Assembly (NCBI GenBank): GCA_900316675.1
Contig: ONDR01000004.1
Span: 1 to 64,000 of the forward strand
Direction of reading: 5' to 3'
Length of the DNA stretch: 64,000 nt
Source of the DNA: an uncultured Bacteroidales bacterium
GTDB lineage: Bacteria; Bacteroidota; Bacteroidia; Bacteroidales; UBA932
Made by a program: the position numbers and the translations under genes. How positions within the stretch are numbered: the stretch's first letter is position 1; each line of letters starts with the position of its first letter. Under the pieces are notes generated by a model, which saw only the letters and a program-made list of their open reading frames with translations, made no database searches and was not told the DNA's origin. Shown here in pieces: positions 53,729 to 60,237 of this stretch.

Positions 53729-54434
53729 ATTCTGCTGCCGGCAGGCAGGCTGGATCCAGTTTTACGGAGATGATCTTCACCGGGCTGAGGGGAAGGTTGC
53801 GGGCGTTGGTGCCAACGGCCGCAATCTTGTCAATTACGTCCAGGCCCTGGATGGTCTTGCCGTAAACGGTGTAAGCACCGTCAAGCTGGGCGCAGGTACC
53901 AGCGTCCTGTACCAGATAGAACTGTGAGCCTGAAGACTCGCGCAGCGGGTTGGCCTCGTCGCCCTGACGGGCAGCAGCAAGCGCGCCCTTGATGTGGGTG
54001 TACTCAGGGACGAACTCGGCAGGAACAGTGTAGCCGGGGCCGCCCTTGCCGTACTCGTTCACTTTCTCCGGATCCTTGGTATTGGGGTCTCCACCCTGAA
54101 TCATGAAACCGTTGATTACCCTGTGGAACAGCAGTCCGTCGTAAAAACCGGTATAGGCAAGTTTTGCGAAGTTTTTGCGGTGCAGGGGAGTCTGGGCGTA
54201 AAGCTGAATCTTGATGGTGCCCATGTTGGTTGTCATGTCAAATACAGGCTCTTCCGGAAGGGTTGCAAAGAACTCTTCGAAGCTTGCCTCCTTAGCGGCG
54301 ATTTCTGCCTGGGCGATGGAGTCGGCTATGGCCTTCTCGCGCTCTGCGGCCTCTTTGGCCTTCTGCGCATTGTTGCCGCAAGCAAGCACTACAAGGGCTG
54401 CGGCGGCAAGGGAAAGTGTTTTGAAAATCTTCAT
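53727..54434 (-). CDS. Cyclophilin-type peptidyl-prolyl isomerase, lipoprotein
   Basis: 235 aa. Lipoprotein signal MKIFKTLSLAAAALVVLAC, a charged helical linker rich in Ala/Glu/Lys (about 20-60), then a cyclophilin domain with FAKLAYTGFYDGLLFHRVINGFMIQGGDP and SSGSQFYLV, and GKTIQGLDVIDKI. Active-site Arg and Phe residues in FHRV and GFMIQGGD are kept. Assists folding in the periplasm. A TAAATTTG -7 box lies at 54464-54471 (minus). Not obviously linked to the glycan genes. Confidence 0.9.
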   Translation of the reverse strand: MKIFKTLSLAAAALVVLACGNNAQKAKEAAEREKAIADSIAQAEIAAKEASFEEFFATLPEEPVFDMTTNMGTIKIQLYAQTPLHRKNFAKLAYTGFYDGLLFHRVINGFMIQGGDPNTKDPEKVNEYGKGGPGYTVPAEFVPEYTHIKGALAAARQGDEANPLRESSGSQFYLVQDAGTCAQLDGAYTVYGKTIQGLDVIDKIAAVGTNARNLPLSPVKIISVKLDPACLPAAE

Positions 54435-54514
54435 ATTGATTGTTGTTTAAGTTTCTTCTTTTGCAAATTTAGTCAAATTTCGCTAATATTGTAGATGCAA
54501 AAAAACCGCACTAT

Positions 54515-56191
54515 ATGAAATTCAAACTCTCACTCATCGCACTGGCCATTATGGCAGCATGTTCGCAAAAGGAATATCCTAACGAAACCATCGGCATAAT
54601 ACCCCAGCCGCAGGTTGTAAACTACACTGGCGAAGGCCGCTTCAACGTGGCAGAAGCCGTTGTCAGCTGTGACTCTAAATTCGATGACCTTAGCCTTTCC
54701 CACATTGCAGACTTCAACAACAAGCTTTCTTATGCCCTGCACAAGAATATGGTTGTTGAGGACCTTCAGGGTAAGGGCATCCGCTTCGTTCTGGACAAGA
54801 ACTGCAAGCCGGAGGAATACAGCATCGAGGTTAAGAAAGACAAGCTTACCGTAAAGGCATCAACCGCCAGCGGTGTGCTGTATGCAATTGCTTCCATCAG
54901 CCAGCTGCTGCCGGACGCTTACTTTGGCGTAGAGCAGGCCGATGCAGACTGGACCCTGCCTGAGGTTACCATCAAGGACTGGCCTCGCTTTGGCTATAGA
55001 GGTATGCATCTTGACGTCAGCCGCCATTTCTTTAGCGTAGATGTAGTCAAGAAGTACCTTGACGTAATGGCATTCCACAAGATCAACCGCTTCCACTGGC
55101 ATCTGACCGACGACCAGGGCTGGCGTATAGAGATCAAGAAATATCCCAAACTTACTGAAATCGGTTCCAAGAGAGACGAGACCGTTATTCTTAAGCGCTT
55201 CAATCCCCTTGTATGCGACGGCACTCCCCACAGTGGTTATTACACCCAGGAAGAGATCCGCAGCGTGGTTGATTACGCAGAGAATCTGGGCATCACCGTT
55301 GTTCCTGAAATTGACCTTCCCGGTCATATGATTGCCGCCCTTGCCGCTTACCCCGAGCTTGGCTGCACCGGTGGTCCTTATAAGGTATGGACCCGCTGGG
55401 GTGTTGCAAACGAGGTTCTCTGCCCCGGTAAAGAGAAGACCTTCGAATTCATTGAAGGCGTTCTGGACGAGGTTATGGAGCTCTTCCCCTCTGAGTACAT
55501 CCACATCGGCGGTGACGAGTGCCCCAAGGTTGAGTGGGAGAAATGCCCCGACTGCCAGAAGCGCATCGCAGAGCTCGGCCTTAAGACCGATGACGAGCAT
55601 ACCGCAGAGCAATATCTTCAGAATTACGTAACAGAGCGCGTGCAGAAGTATCTGAACGACCACGGCCGCAAGATTATCGGTTGGGACGAGGTTCTTGAAG
55701 GCAAGCTCGCAGAGGGTGCAACCGTTATGTCCTGGCGTGGTGCCAAGGGCGGAATAGAGGCTGCAAAGCAGGGTTACGATGCAATCATGACCCCTGGCGG
55801 CTATGTTTACTTCGACTACTATCAGTCAGATTCAGTAAGCCGCGAGCCTTTTGCAATCTGCTGCCCTTGCCCCATAGAGAAGACTTATTCATTCGAGGCT
55901 TACGACGGCATTCCCGAGGAGGCTCAGAACCATATCCTTGGTGTTCAGGCTAACCTGTGGACAGAGTACGTTGCCACCGAGCCTCATCTTTTCTATATGG
56001 TTCTTCCCAGGATGGATGCTCTTAGCGAGCTTCAGTGGTGCGCCCCGGAGCGTAAGGACTATGAGCGCTTCAAGAAGGACGTAGCCCGCATGCTTCGTAT
56101 TTACGATGCCCTTGGCTACACCTACAGCCGCAACATTTACGGCGAGCCCGGTTTGCCTGGCTACGATGGTCCTCTTGGTGGCTCCAAATAG
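54515..56191 (+). CDS. GH20 beta-N-acetylhexosaminidase, lipoprotein
   Basis: 558 aa. Lipoprotein signal MKFKLSLIALAIMAAC, N-terminal GH20b domain (about 25-150), then the TIM barrel starting with WPRFGYRGMHLDVSRHFFS. Catalytic Asp334-Glu335 in HIGGDECPKVEW; WHLTDDQGWRIEIKKYP is the usual substrate-binding stretch. Removes terminal GlcNAc/GalNAc. Transcribed separately after the cyclophilin gene (TAATATTG, one mismatch from the -7 box, at 54484-54491). Its substrates fit the AgaS pathway. Confidence 0.92.
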   Translation: MKFKLSLIALAIMAACSQKEYPNETIGIIPQPQVVNYTGEGRFNVAEAVVSCDSKFDDLSLSHIADFNNKLSYALHKNMVVEDLQGKGIRFVLDKNCKPEEYSIEVKKDKLTVKASTASGVLYAIASISQLLPDAYFGVEQADADWTLPEVTIKDWPRFGYRGMHLDVSRHFFSVDVVKKYLDVMAFHKINRFHWHLTDDQGWRIEIKKYPKLTEIGSKRDETVILKRFNPLVCDGTPHSGYYTQEEIRSVVDYAENLGITVVPEIDLPGHMIAALAAYPELGCTGGPYKVWTRWGVANEVLCPGKEKTFEFIEGVLDEVMELFPSEYIHIGGDECPKVEWEKCPDCQKRIAELGLKTDDEHTAEQYLQNYVTERVQKYLNDHGRKIIGWDEVLEGKLAEGATVMSWRGAKGGIEAAKQGYDAIMTPGGYVYFDYYQSDSVSREPFAICCPCPIEKTYSFEAYDGIPEEAQNHILGVQANLWTEYVATEPHLFYMVLPRMDALSELQWCAPERKDYERFKKDVARMLRIYDALGYTYSRNIYGEPGLPGYDGPLGGSK

Positions 56192-56268
56192 GGGATAAAG
56201 TACTGATTTTGAAGAAAATTTAAAATTTTTGAAAAATTTCGATAATTTTTTGCGACGGTTTTTGTTTT

Positions 56269-56284
56269 TGGCACAGACCTTGCA
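56269..56284 (+). promoter_or_regulatory. Sigma-54 (RpoN) promoter
   Basis: TGGCACAGACCTTGCA matches TGGCACRNNNNTTGCW at every defined base, with GG and GC at the correct -24/-12 spacing. Predicted start near 56295. About 0.03 chance matches are expected on both strands of 64 kb (10 fixed plus 2 two-fold positions). It needs an RpoN activator, which is not in the window. Confidence 0.75.
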
Positions 56285-56294
56285 ATAACTTTTA

Positions 56295-56375
56295 ATCGAA
56301 TAGTTTTTTCATAGGTTAAGTTTTAGGTTAGAATTGCGGAGAGGTCCCGATGTGAATCGAGACCTCTCTATCTTT
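56295..56375 (+). ncRNA. Candidate sigma-54-driven small RNA
   Basis: No open reading frame follows the RpoN promoter. About 45 nt downstream is a strong hairpin: GAGAGGTC (56339-56346) with GACCTCTC (56361-56368), inner CGAT/ATCG (56348-56351/56356-56359), one C-A mismatch, and a GTGA (GNRA) tetraloop. It is followed by TATCTTTT, a possible weak termination tract. The 5' part is U-rich and unstructured (TAGTTTTTTCATAGGTTAAG). Could alternatively be only the terminator of GH20. Confidence 0.45.
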
Positions 56376-56377
56376 TG

Positions 56378-56397
56378 CCCTATACACGCGTGTAGGG
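56378..56397. repeat. Near-palindrome beside the integrase
   Basis: CCCTATACACGCGTGTAGGG: CCCTA/TAGGG arms and CACG/CGTG, with TA inserted on the left. It lies 86 bp before the integrase ATG, where a tyrosine-recombinase core site could lie. Whether it is an att site cannot be judged without the other end. Confidence 0.4.
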
Positions 56398-56424
56398 CCT
56401 ATTTTATTAAAATGCGAAGTTCCT

Positions 56425-56467
56425 TATTTTTGCCCCTGAATCGTAAAATGTTTTGAGAATGTTTTAC
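56425..56467 (+). promoter_or_regulatory. Integrase promoter with inverted repeat
   Basis: -7 box TATTTTTG (56425-56432). Downstream GTAAAA (56443-56448) and TTTTAC (56462-56467) form an inverted repeat in the leader, a possible operator. A GGGAG sequence sits 6 nt before ATG 56484. Confidence 0.45.
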
Positions 56468-56483
56468 ATAAAAAGGGAGAGTT

Positions 56484-57767
56484 ATGAATCAAGTTACTTT
56501 TTCGCCTACCATTGACCGAAGACTTAAAAAACAGGACGGCTCATACAATGTGAGGATACGCATCACCTTCAAGAGATTGTCAAGGTATATCCCTACGACC
56601 TTGTATGCTTTCAAGAATGATTTAACCGCCTCATTCAAGATAAAGCAGGGAACCCTGCTAACCAGGTGCTATGCGCTCATCGGCGAGTTCCAAGGCTACC
56701 TTAGCGGGTTGTCACCGTTCGCGCTACTGCAGATGAATGTTGATGACGTGGTTAAGATGCTTCGCCTGTCGTCAGAGAAAGACTATTTCTCTCTCAACTT
56801 CATTACTTGGTGTGAAGAAGCTATCCAAAGAAAGTCGCCCGGCGCCCGCCACAACTATAGAATCGCTCTTAACTCCTTCAAGCGCTTCCTAAATAGCGAT
56901 AGCATAGATATCAATAAGATTACAGCCAAGATGCTTCAGGAGTTCTCTCTCTTCCTGGACAATGAAGTAAAATACCACGGTAACGCAATTGATGAATCAG
57001 GCGATAGGGCTTTGGCAACGTCGGTAAAAAAGAAAAAGGGAGGCGCATCCAGACGCTACATCAAAAGTCTTGCAACCCTTTATCACGAGGCTCAGTTCAA
57101 CTTCAATAACGAAGACGAAGACCACATAGTTATTCCAAAGGATCCGTTTGCAAGGGTCGTGTTTGCATCCAAGCCCTGTAGAAGTGCCGGCCAGCGCAGC
57201 CTTTCCTTGGGGCAGATGCAGGCGATTATAAGCGCCCATACAGATGACCCAGGGGAAAGGATGGCTTTAGATGTCTTTGTACTATCCTTTGGACTAATGG
57301 GTGCAAATCTGGCTGACCTATATTCTGCCGCTCCCGTCAAAAGAAAGTCATGGACCTACAATCGTCAGAAGACCAAAAGCCGCAGGGCTGATGGAGGAGA
57401 GATGAGAGTTTGTGTTCCGGATTGCCTGGCTCCTTTTCTGAAGAGACTGGAAGACACTCAAGGTCGGAAGTGGTTGAGGTTATACCAGATTAATCCAGAC
57501 AAAGACCGCGTTAACTCAAAGTTAAACCGCTGGCTTCGCAGATGGCAGAAGCGTTGTGATCTGGAGGATTTCACTCTTTATGCCGCTCGTCATACATGGG
57601 CGACCATTGCACACTCCAAAGCTCATGTTGAAAAAGCTAGGATCGATGAATGCCTGGCACACTCGGGTAACCTTAATATGGCCGATACTTACGTTGAAAA
57701 AGACTGGGACTTGCTAGACGAGGCCAACCGGATGGTTCTGGCGTTGTTCAAGTGGCCGGGGGAGTGA
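56484..57767 (+). CDS. Tyrosine recombinase (integrase)
   Basis: 427 aa, phage/conjugative-element integrase of the Bacteroidetes type: N-terminal arm-binding strands (RRLKKQDGSYNVRIRITFKR), SAM-like core-binding domain (~100-200), C-terminal catalytic domain. Seen: LYAARHTWATIAHS (box II, Tyr in place of the first His, frequent in this phylum) and the nucleophile in NMADTYVEKDWDLL. Box I (LSFGLMGANLADLY) lacks the usual Arg at the standard position, also common in this group. It marks the left side of the accessory region and abuts the HTH gene. Confidence 0.9.
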   Translation: MNQVTFSPTIDRRLKKQDGSYNVRIRITFKRLSRYIPTTLYAFKNDLTASFKIKQGTLLTRCYALIGEFQGYLSGLSPFALLQMNVDDVVKMLRLSSEKDYFSLNFITWCEEAIQRKSPGARHNYRIALNSFKRFLNSDSIDINKITAKMLQEFSLFLDNEVKYHGNAIDESGDRALATSVKKKKGGASRRYIKSLATLYHEAQFNFNNEDEDHIVIPKDPFARVVFASKPCRSAGQRSLSLGQMQAIISAHTDDPGERMALDVFVLSFGLMGANLADLYSAAPVKRKSWTYNRQKTKSRRADGGEMRVCVPDCLAPFLKRLEDTQGRKWLRLYQINPDKDRVNSKLNRWLRRWQKRCDLEDFTLYAARHTWATIAHSKAHVEKARIDECLAHSGNLNMADTYVEKDWDLLDEANRMVLALFKWPGE

Positions 57768-58316
57768 TTACTTCTTGCTAAGATTCTCTATAATCCTAAG
57801 CATTCTGCTGTTGTCTTCCTGCAGCTTTGCAACCTCCGCCTCCAGGGCTAGTATCCTTTGGTCGGCTTCTTCCTCGGAGAAATTCCTCTTTCCGTAAACA
57901 ATCCAATCAAAGGAATACTTTCCTCCAAAGAAGGAACATACGGCCTCTGCCCAGCCGCGGGCGATATTAATATCAGTATTCAGAAGTGCCCGTTGGAAAG
58001 TTCCCTTTATATTGTTATTGGTGGCTTCTAATTCGGCAATCTCAACTCCTTCAAGTTTAAGAAGCTCTTGAAGACGGTTATAGATCTCGGAAGGGGTAAT
58101 CAGCATCTTACCTTCACCGTTAATCAGCCAATCCTTGTTTAATTCCGTATAAGTCTCAAGAATCTTTGCGGCAGCTCTGTCGGATAAGTCGTTCCCATTA
58201 TCTCTGGCGCGGCTAATCGTACCTTGGGATAAGCCGGCATCCTTGGTAACCTTGCTGTCATTTAACCTTCTGGCGGACATGAATTTGTCTAGCCGGTCAA
58301 TAATTCTTGTACTCAT
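57768..58316 (-). CDS. Repressor-like HTH protein with C-terminal coiled coil
   Basis: 182 aa from ATG 58316 (MSTRIIDRLDKFMSARRLND); the upstream extension to 58355 overlaps the promoter. N-terminal XRE-type HTH (about 5-60) with DSKVTKDAGLSQGTISRARDNGNDLS and the group motif LNKDWLINGEGKML. C-terminal leucine-heptad coil (ALEAEVAKLQEDNSRMLRII) for oligomerisation. Phage/element repressor role inferred from divergence against 58402 with overlapping promoters. It converges on the integrase with no gap. Confidence 0.85.
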   Translation of the reverse strand: MSTRIIDRLDKFMSARRLNDSKVTKDAGLSQGTISRARDNGNDLSDRAAAKILETYTELNKDWLINGEGKMLITPSEIYNRLQELLKLEGVEIAELEATNNNIKGTFQRALLNTDINIARGWAEAVCSFFGGKYSFDWIVYGKRNFSEEEADQRILALEAEVAKLQEDNSRMLRIIENLSKK

Positions 58317-58342
58317 AATCAAAAATAATTTGAAATAATCAA

Positions 58343-58384
58343 AATTCTTTTGCAAAGATAAGAATTATTTTTAAATTTGCAAAC
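58343..58384. promoter_or_regulatory. Interlocked divergent promoters and operator
   Basis: Plus: -33 TTTTG 58348-58352, 19-nt spacer, -7 TAAATTTG 58372-58379. Minus: -7 TATCTTTG at 58353-58360 and -33 GTTTG at 58380-58384, also 19 nt apart. Each -33/-7 pair encloses an element of the other. An inverted repeat AATTCTT/AAGAATT (58343-58349/58360-58366) straddles the boxes. Confidence 0.65.
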
Positions 58385-58401
58385 ATAAAGGAGGTAATTG
58401 T

Positions 58402-58695
58402 ATGGATAAAGTAGAATATGTATTAACTCCCGAGGGAATCGCCAATATCTGTGCAGCGTCAGTCGTGCAGGCCCTGGCAACGCTTGGAATCAGTTCTGGC
58501 GAAATCAATTTCAGCCAGGCAAAGCGCGTATTCGGTAATGATTTCATACTGCTCTATAATAGCGGACGTATTCGCCCGGTGAGCGTTGGCTCCGGCAAAG
58601 GCGGCACCATTAAATTCCGTGTTGCGGACATCCTTGCTGCCAAGGAAGCTGAACGTAGCCTCGCTAGAATGCAATTAAGGCAGTTGAAAAAGTAA
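58402..58695 (+). CDS. Small uncharacterised element protein
   Basis: 97 aa. No family recognised with certainty. The C-terminal half (KRVFGNDFILLYNSGRIRPV then GTIKFRVADILAAKEAERS) resembles small winged-helix or excisionase-like DNA-binding proteins. It has a strong Shine-Dalgarno, AAGGAGGT 7 nt before the ATG, rare in this phylum. It faces the repressor gene, suggesting a counter-regulator or directionality factor (inference). Confidence 0.6.
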   Translation: MDKVEYVLTPEGIANICAASVVQALATLGISSGEINFSQAKRVFGNDFILLYNSGRIRPVSVGSGKGGTIKFRVADILAAKEAERSLARMQLRQLKK

Positions 58696-58705
58696 GATAA
58701 TACAG

Positions 58706-59197
58706 ATGCAAAGCGTATTTGTAAGGGTGATTCCCCGTAGGATTGGAGACCTGGCCCAGTGGCTTGGAAGGTTAGTCTTGGGCGTGATTGCCAGAACAGG
58801 CATCAAGACCAGGCTGAATCAGAACGACTGTTTGGAAGTCTATCTTTCGGGCAGCGCTGAAACCATGTGTGCGCTATCCGGAGAGCAAATTCAAAATTAT
58901 TTTGAAGATTGCATCGATTGGGCGTTGAAGACATTCGGTGAATCGAACTTTGTGTACGCTTCAGTAGTATATCACGGCGGTGTGCCGTATGTGTATTGTG
59001 TTGTGGTGCCGCTCTTGGACACCATTAGCCGAAGGTCAAGGTATCATTGTAGGATACATGGAAACATTATTCCCCAAAATCATAAGGTCCCAGTCAGGCT
59101 CTCGGCCTCAGATCTAACCAATAGGGAACGGCTGTTGTATTACCTTCGCTCTTTCGCCGGTACGGTTGGGCGGAAGTATGGACTAGGGTTGGGGTAG
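58706..59197 (+). CDS. MobV/Pre relaxase-like protein with replaced catalytic residues
   Basis: 163 aa. Residues ~45-163 align with the middle of MobV/Pre mobilisation relaxases: YFEDCIDWALKTFGESNFVYASVV corresponds to a YFEDALEFFKERYGKEN-type helix, and RLSASDLTNRERLLYYLRSF to the RLSAKELF-type block. The metal motif (usually HxDExTPHxH) reads V-Y-H-G-G-V-P-Y-V-Y at residues 88-97, so three His and both acidic positions are replaced with no gap. The N-terminal HNxR-type motif is also absent. Length is far below the ~400 aa of active enzymes. Not expected to nick DNA; may bind it. Confidence 0.62.
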   Translation: MQSVFVRVIPRRIGDLAQWLGRLVLGVIARTGIKTRLNQNDCLEVYLSGSAETMCALSGEQIQNYFEDCIDWALKTFGESNFVYASVVYHGGVPYVYCVVVPLLDTISRRSRYHCRIHGNIIPQNHKVPVRLSASDLTNRERLLYYLRSFAGTVGRKYGLGLG

Positions 59198-59207
59198 GTC
59201 TTTTGAA

Positions 59208-59552
59208 TTATAATCTATCGTACAAATACGTCAACCAGTGTTCCATAGCGTCTTGAGCTATGGAATTGGTGTCGGAGTCTCTTTCGGCTATCTCATAGGT
59301 GAAACAGCGGATAGTGAAAACCTCGGCAGAGGATAGGCCTTGAACATATTCTTGAATTATGTTCAGTGATTCCTGATACAGAGGATGGCCTATCGGTGCC
59401 TTAGGCGCATCCGGGCCGGTAAGGGCCTGAGCGACGGCTTGGAGCCTGTCTTCTGAGAAGTGATTGATGAGGCGGTTGAGGATGCTATTGAAGATTTCCT
59501 GGGTTGCGGCTTCGCAATGGGATGTCAAGGTGGGGTTGAATTCTAAAAACAA
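59208..59552 (-). CDS. Uncharacterised, possibly 5'-truncated protein
   Basis: 114 aa, helical, Glu/Gln/Leu-rich (IFNSILNRLINHFSEDRLQAV). No family recognised. The only available start is TTG at 59552; two TAA codons lie just upstream in frame, and the IS21-like remnant begins about 20 bp further. The start was probably altered or lost. Converges with the 58706 gene, 10 bp apart. Confidence 0.4.
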   Translation of the reverse strand: MFLEFNPTLTSHCEAATQEIFNSILNRLINHFSEDRLQAVAQALTGPDAPKAPIGHPLYQESLNIIQEYVQGLSSAEVFTIRCFTYEIAERDSDTNSIAQDAMEHWLTYLYDRL

Positions 59553-59572
59553 ATTGATGCTATATTATTAGG

Positions 59573-59812
59573 TGTAGATAGTAAAGCAGATTTCCTCCAA
59601 AGTGGATTTGAAAAAGGGGCCAGCGGAAGGCCGTTTCAAAGGTAAGTAAGTCTCGTTGGTTTTCAAAGTTTTTTGAAGATATTTTGAGTTTCTTTCACTC
59701 GATATGATGGCCCGGTCATGTTGACCATGAAGGCTTTGTGGCAAAGCCGGTCGGCACCGGTCGTGCGGGCAATCTCTCTTCAATACTGTGTTTACCCATA
59801 ATAATGACCTCC
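59573..59812 (-). mobile_element. IS21-family remnant with istB 3' end
   Basis: Minus-strand frame 59663-59776 reads EIARTTGADRLCHKAFMVNM then TGPSYRVKETQNIFKKL and a stop, matching the end of IstB ATPases of IS21 elements. In frame just upstream is a TGA, so only the last 37 codons remain. Nearby, an ATG at 59799 (minus) with GGAGG 8 nt upstream is out of frame and may be the start of the lost first gene, pointing to an internal deletion. Outer limits are approximate; the left edge is guessed from a TGT at 59573. Confidence 0.5.
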
Positions 59813-59866
59813 AAACGTCTGTGTCTAACTTTTGGGAGTCATGTCAGGGCTGGGGGATAAACCAGA

Positions 59867-60004
59867 TGCAAGTCTGTGACGGACTTGCTCCGGCACAGTC
59901 TTGCATACCGCTTTTCCTTTAAAGTGCGGGAGCCTTGCGGCGAGGGCCAATGGAGCGGAGGGCGTCCGTGAGTCTGTGGCCGGCTTGTCCGGTCACAGTC
60001 TCAC
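59867..60004. repeat. Pair of related hairpins 101 bp apart
   Basis: Hairpin A: GCAAG-T-CTGTG (59867-59877), 15 nt, CACAG-T-CTTGC (59893-59903), inner CGGA/TCCG. Hairpin B: GTGAG-T-CTGTG (59968-59978), 15 nt, CACAG-T-CTCAC (59994-60004), inner CCGG/CCGG. Same geometry, opposed T-T mismatch in both; outer and inner stems differ in sequence yet stay paired. Confidence 0.75.
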
Positions 60005-60183
60005 AGCGAAGGGTGGCAATAGAGGTTGCTGGTCTGGCTGTTTGGGCGGAGGCTCTGCCGGAGACCAAACTGACAGACGAGCAAGTACCTTTTTCCTTAT
60101 GGACGGTGGAATCGGCACTGCCGCTGGAACTGGGCAGCATCGGCCCGTATCGGCCTGAATCTATCGGCCCAAATCTCTGAGAG
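60005..60183. other. No gene seen
   Basis: Together with 59553-60237 this is the longest gene-free stretch. Short frames here lack start signals and homology. A few ATCGGCC copies (near 60139-60169) are the only repeats noted. Confidence 0.5.
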
Positions 60184-60236
60184 TGTTCCGCTGTTCCAAG
60201 TGTTCCAGGGGTGAAACAGGTGGAACAGGTGAAACA
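60184..60236. repeat. Phased TGTTCC / GAAACA-GGAACA array
   Basis: TGTTCC at 60184, 60192, 60201; then GAAACA 60213, GGAACA 60222, GAAACA 60231. The step is 8-9 bp, with the second set inverted, so the tract also folds on itself. It lies directly after the stop of the minus-strand CoiA-like gene. Confidence 0.7.
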
Positions 60237-60237
60237 G

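Noticed and set aside
59568..59783. 71-codon minus-strand frame
   Set aside because: It is a frame-shifted reading of the IstB tail, whose true frame is 59663-59776.
59901..60180. Frames of 73-85 codons on both strands
   Set aside because: They overlap each other and the two hairpins; no ribosome site, promoter or recognised family.
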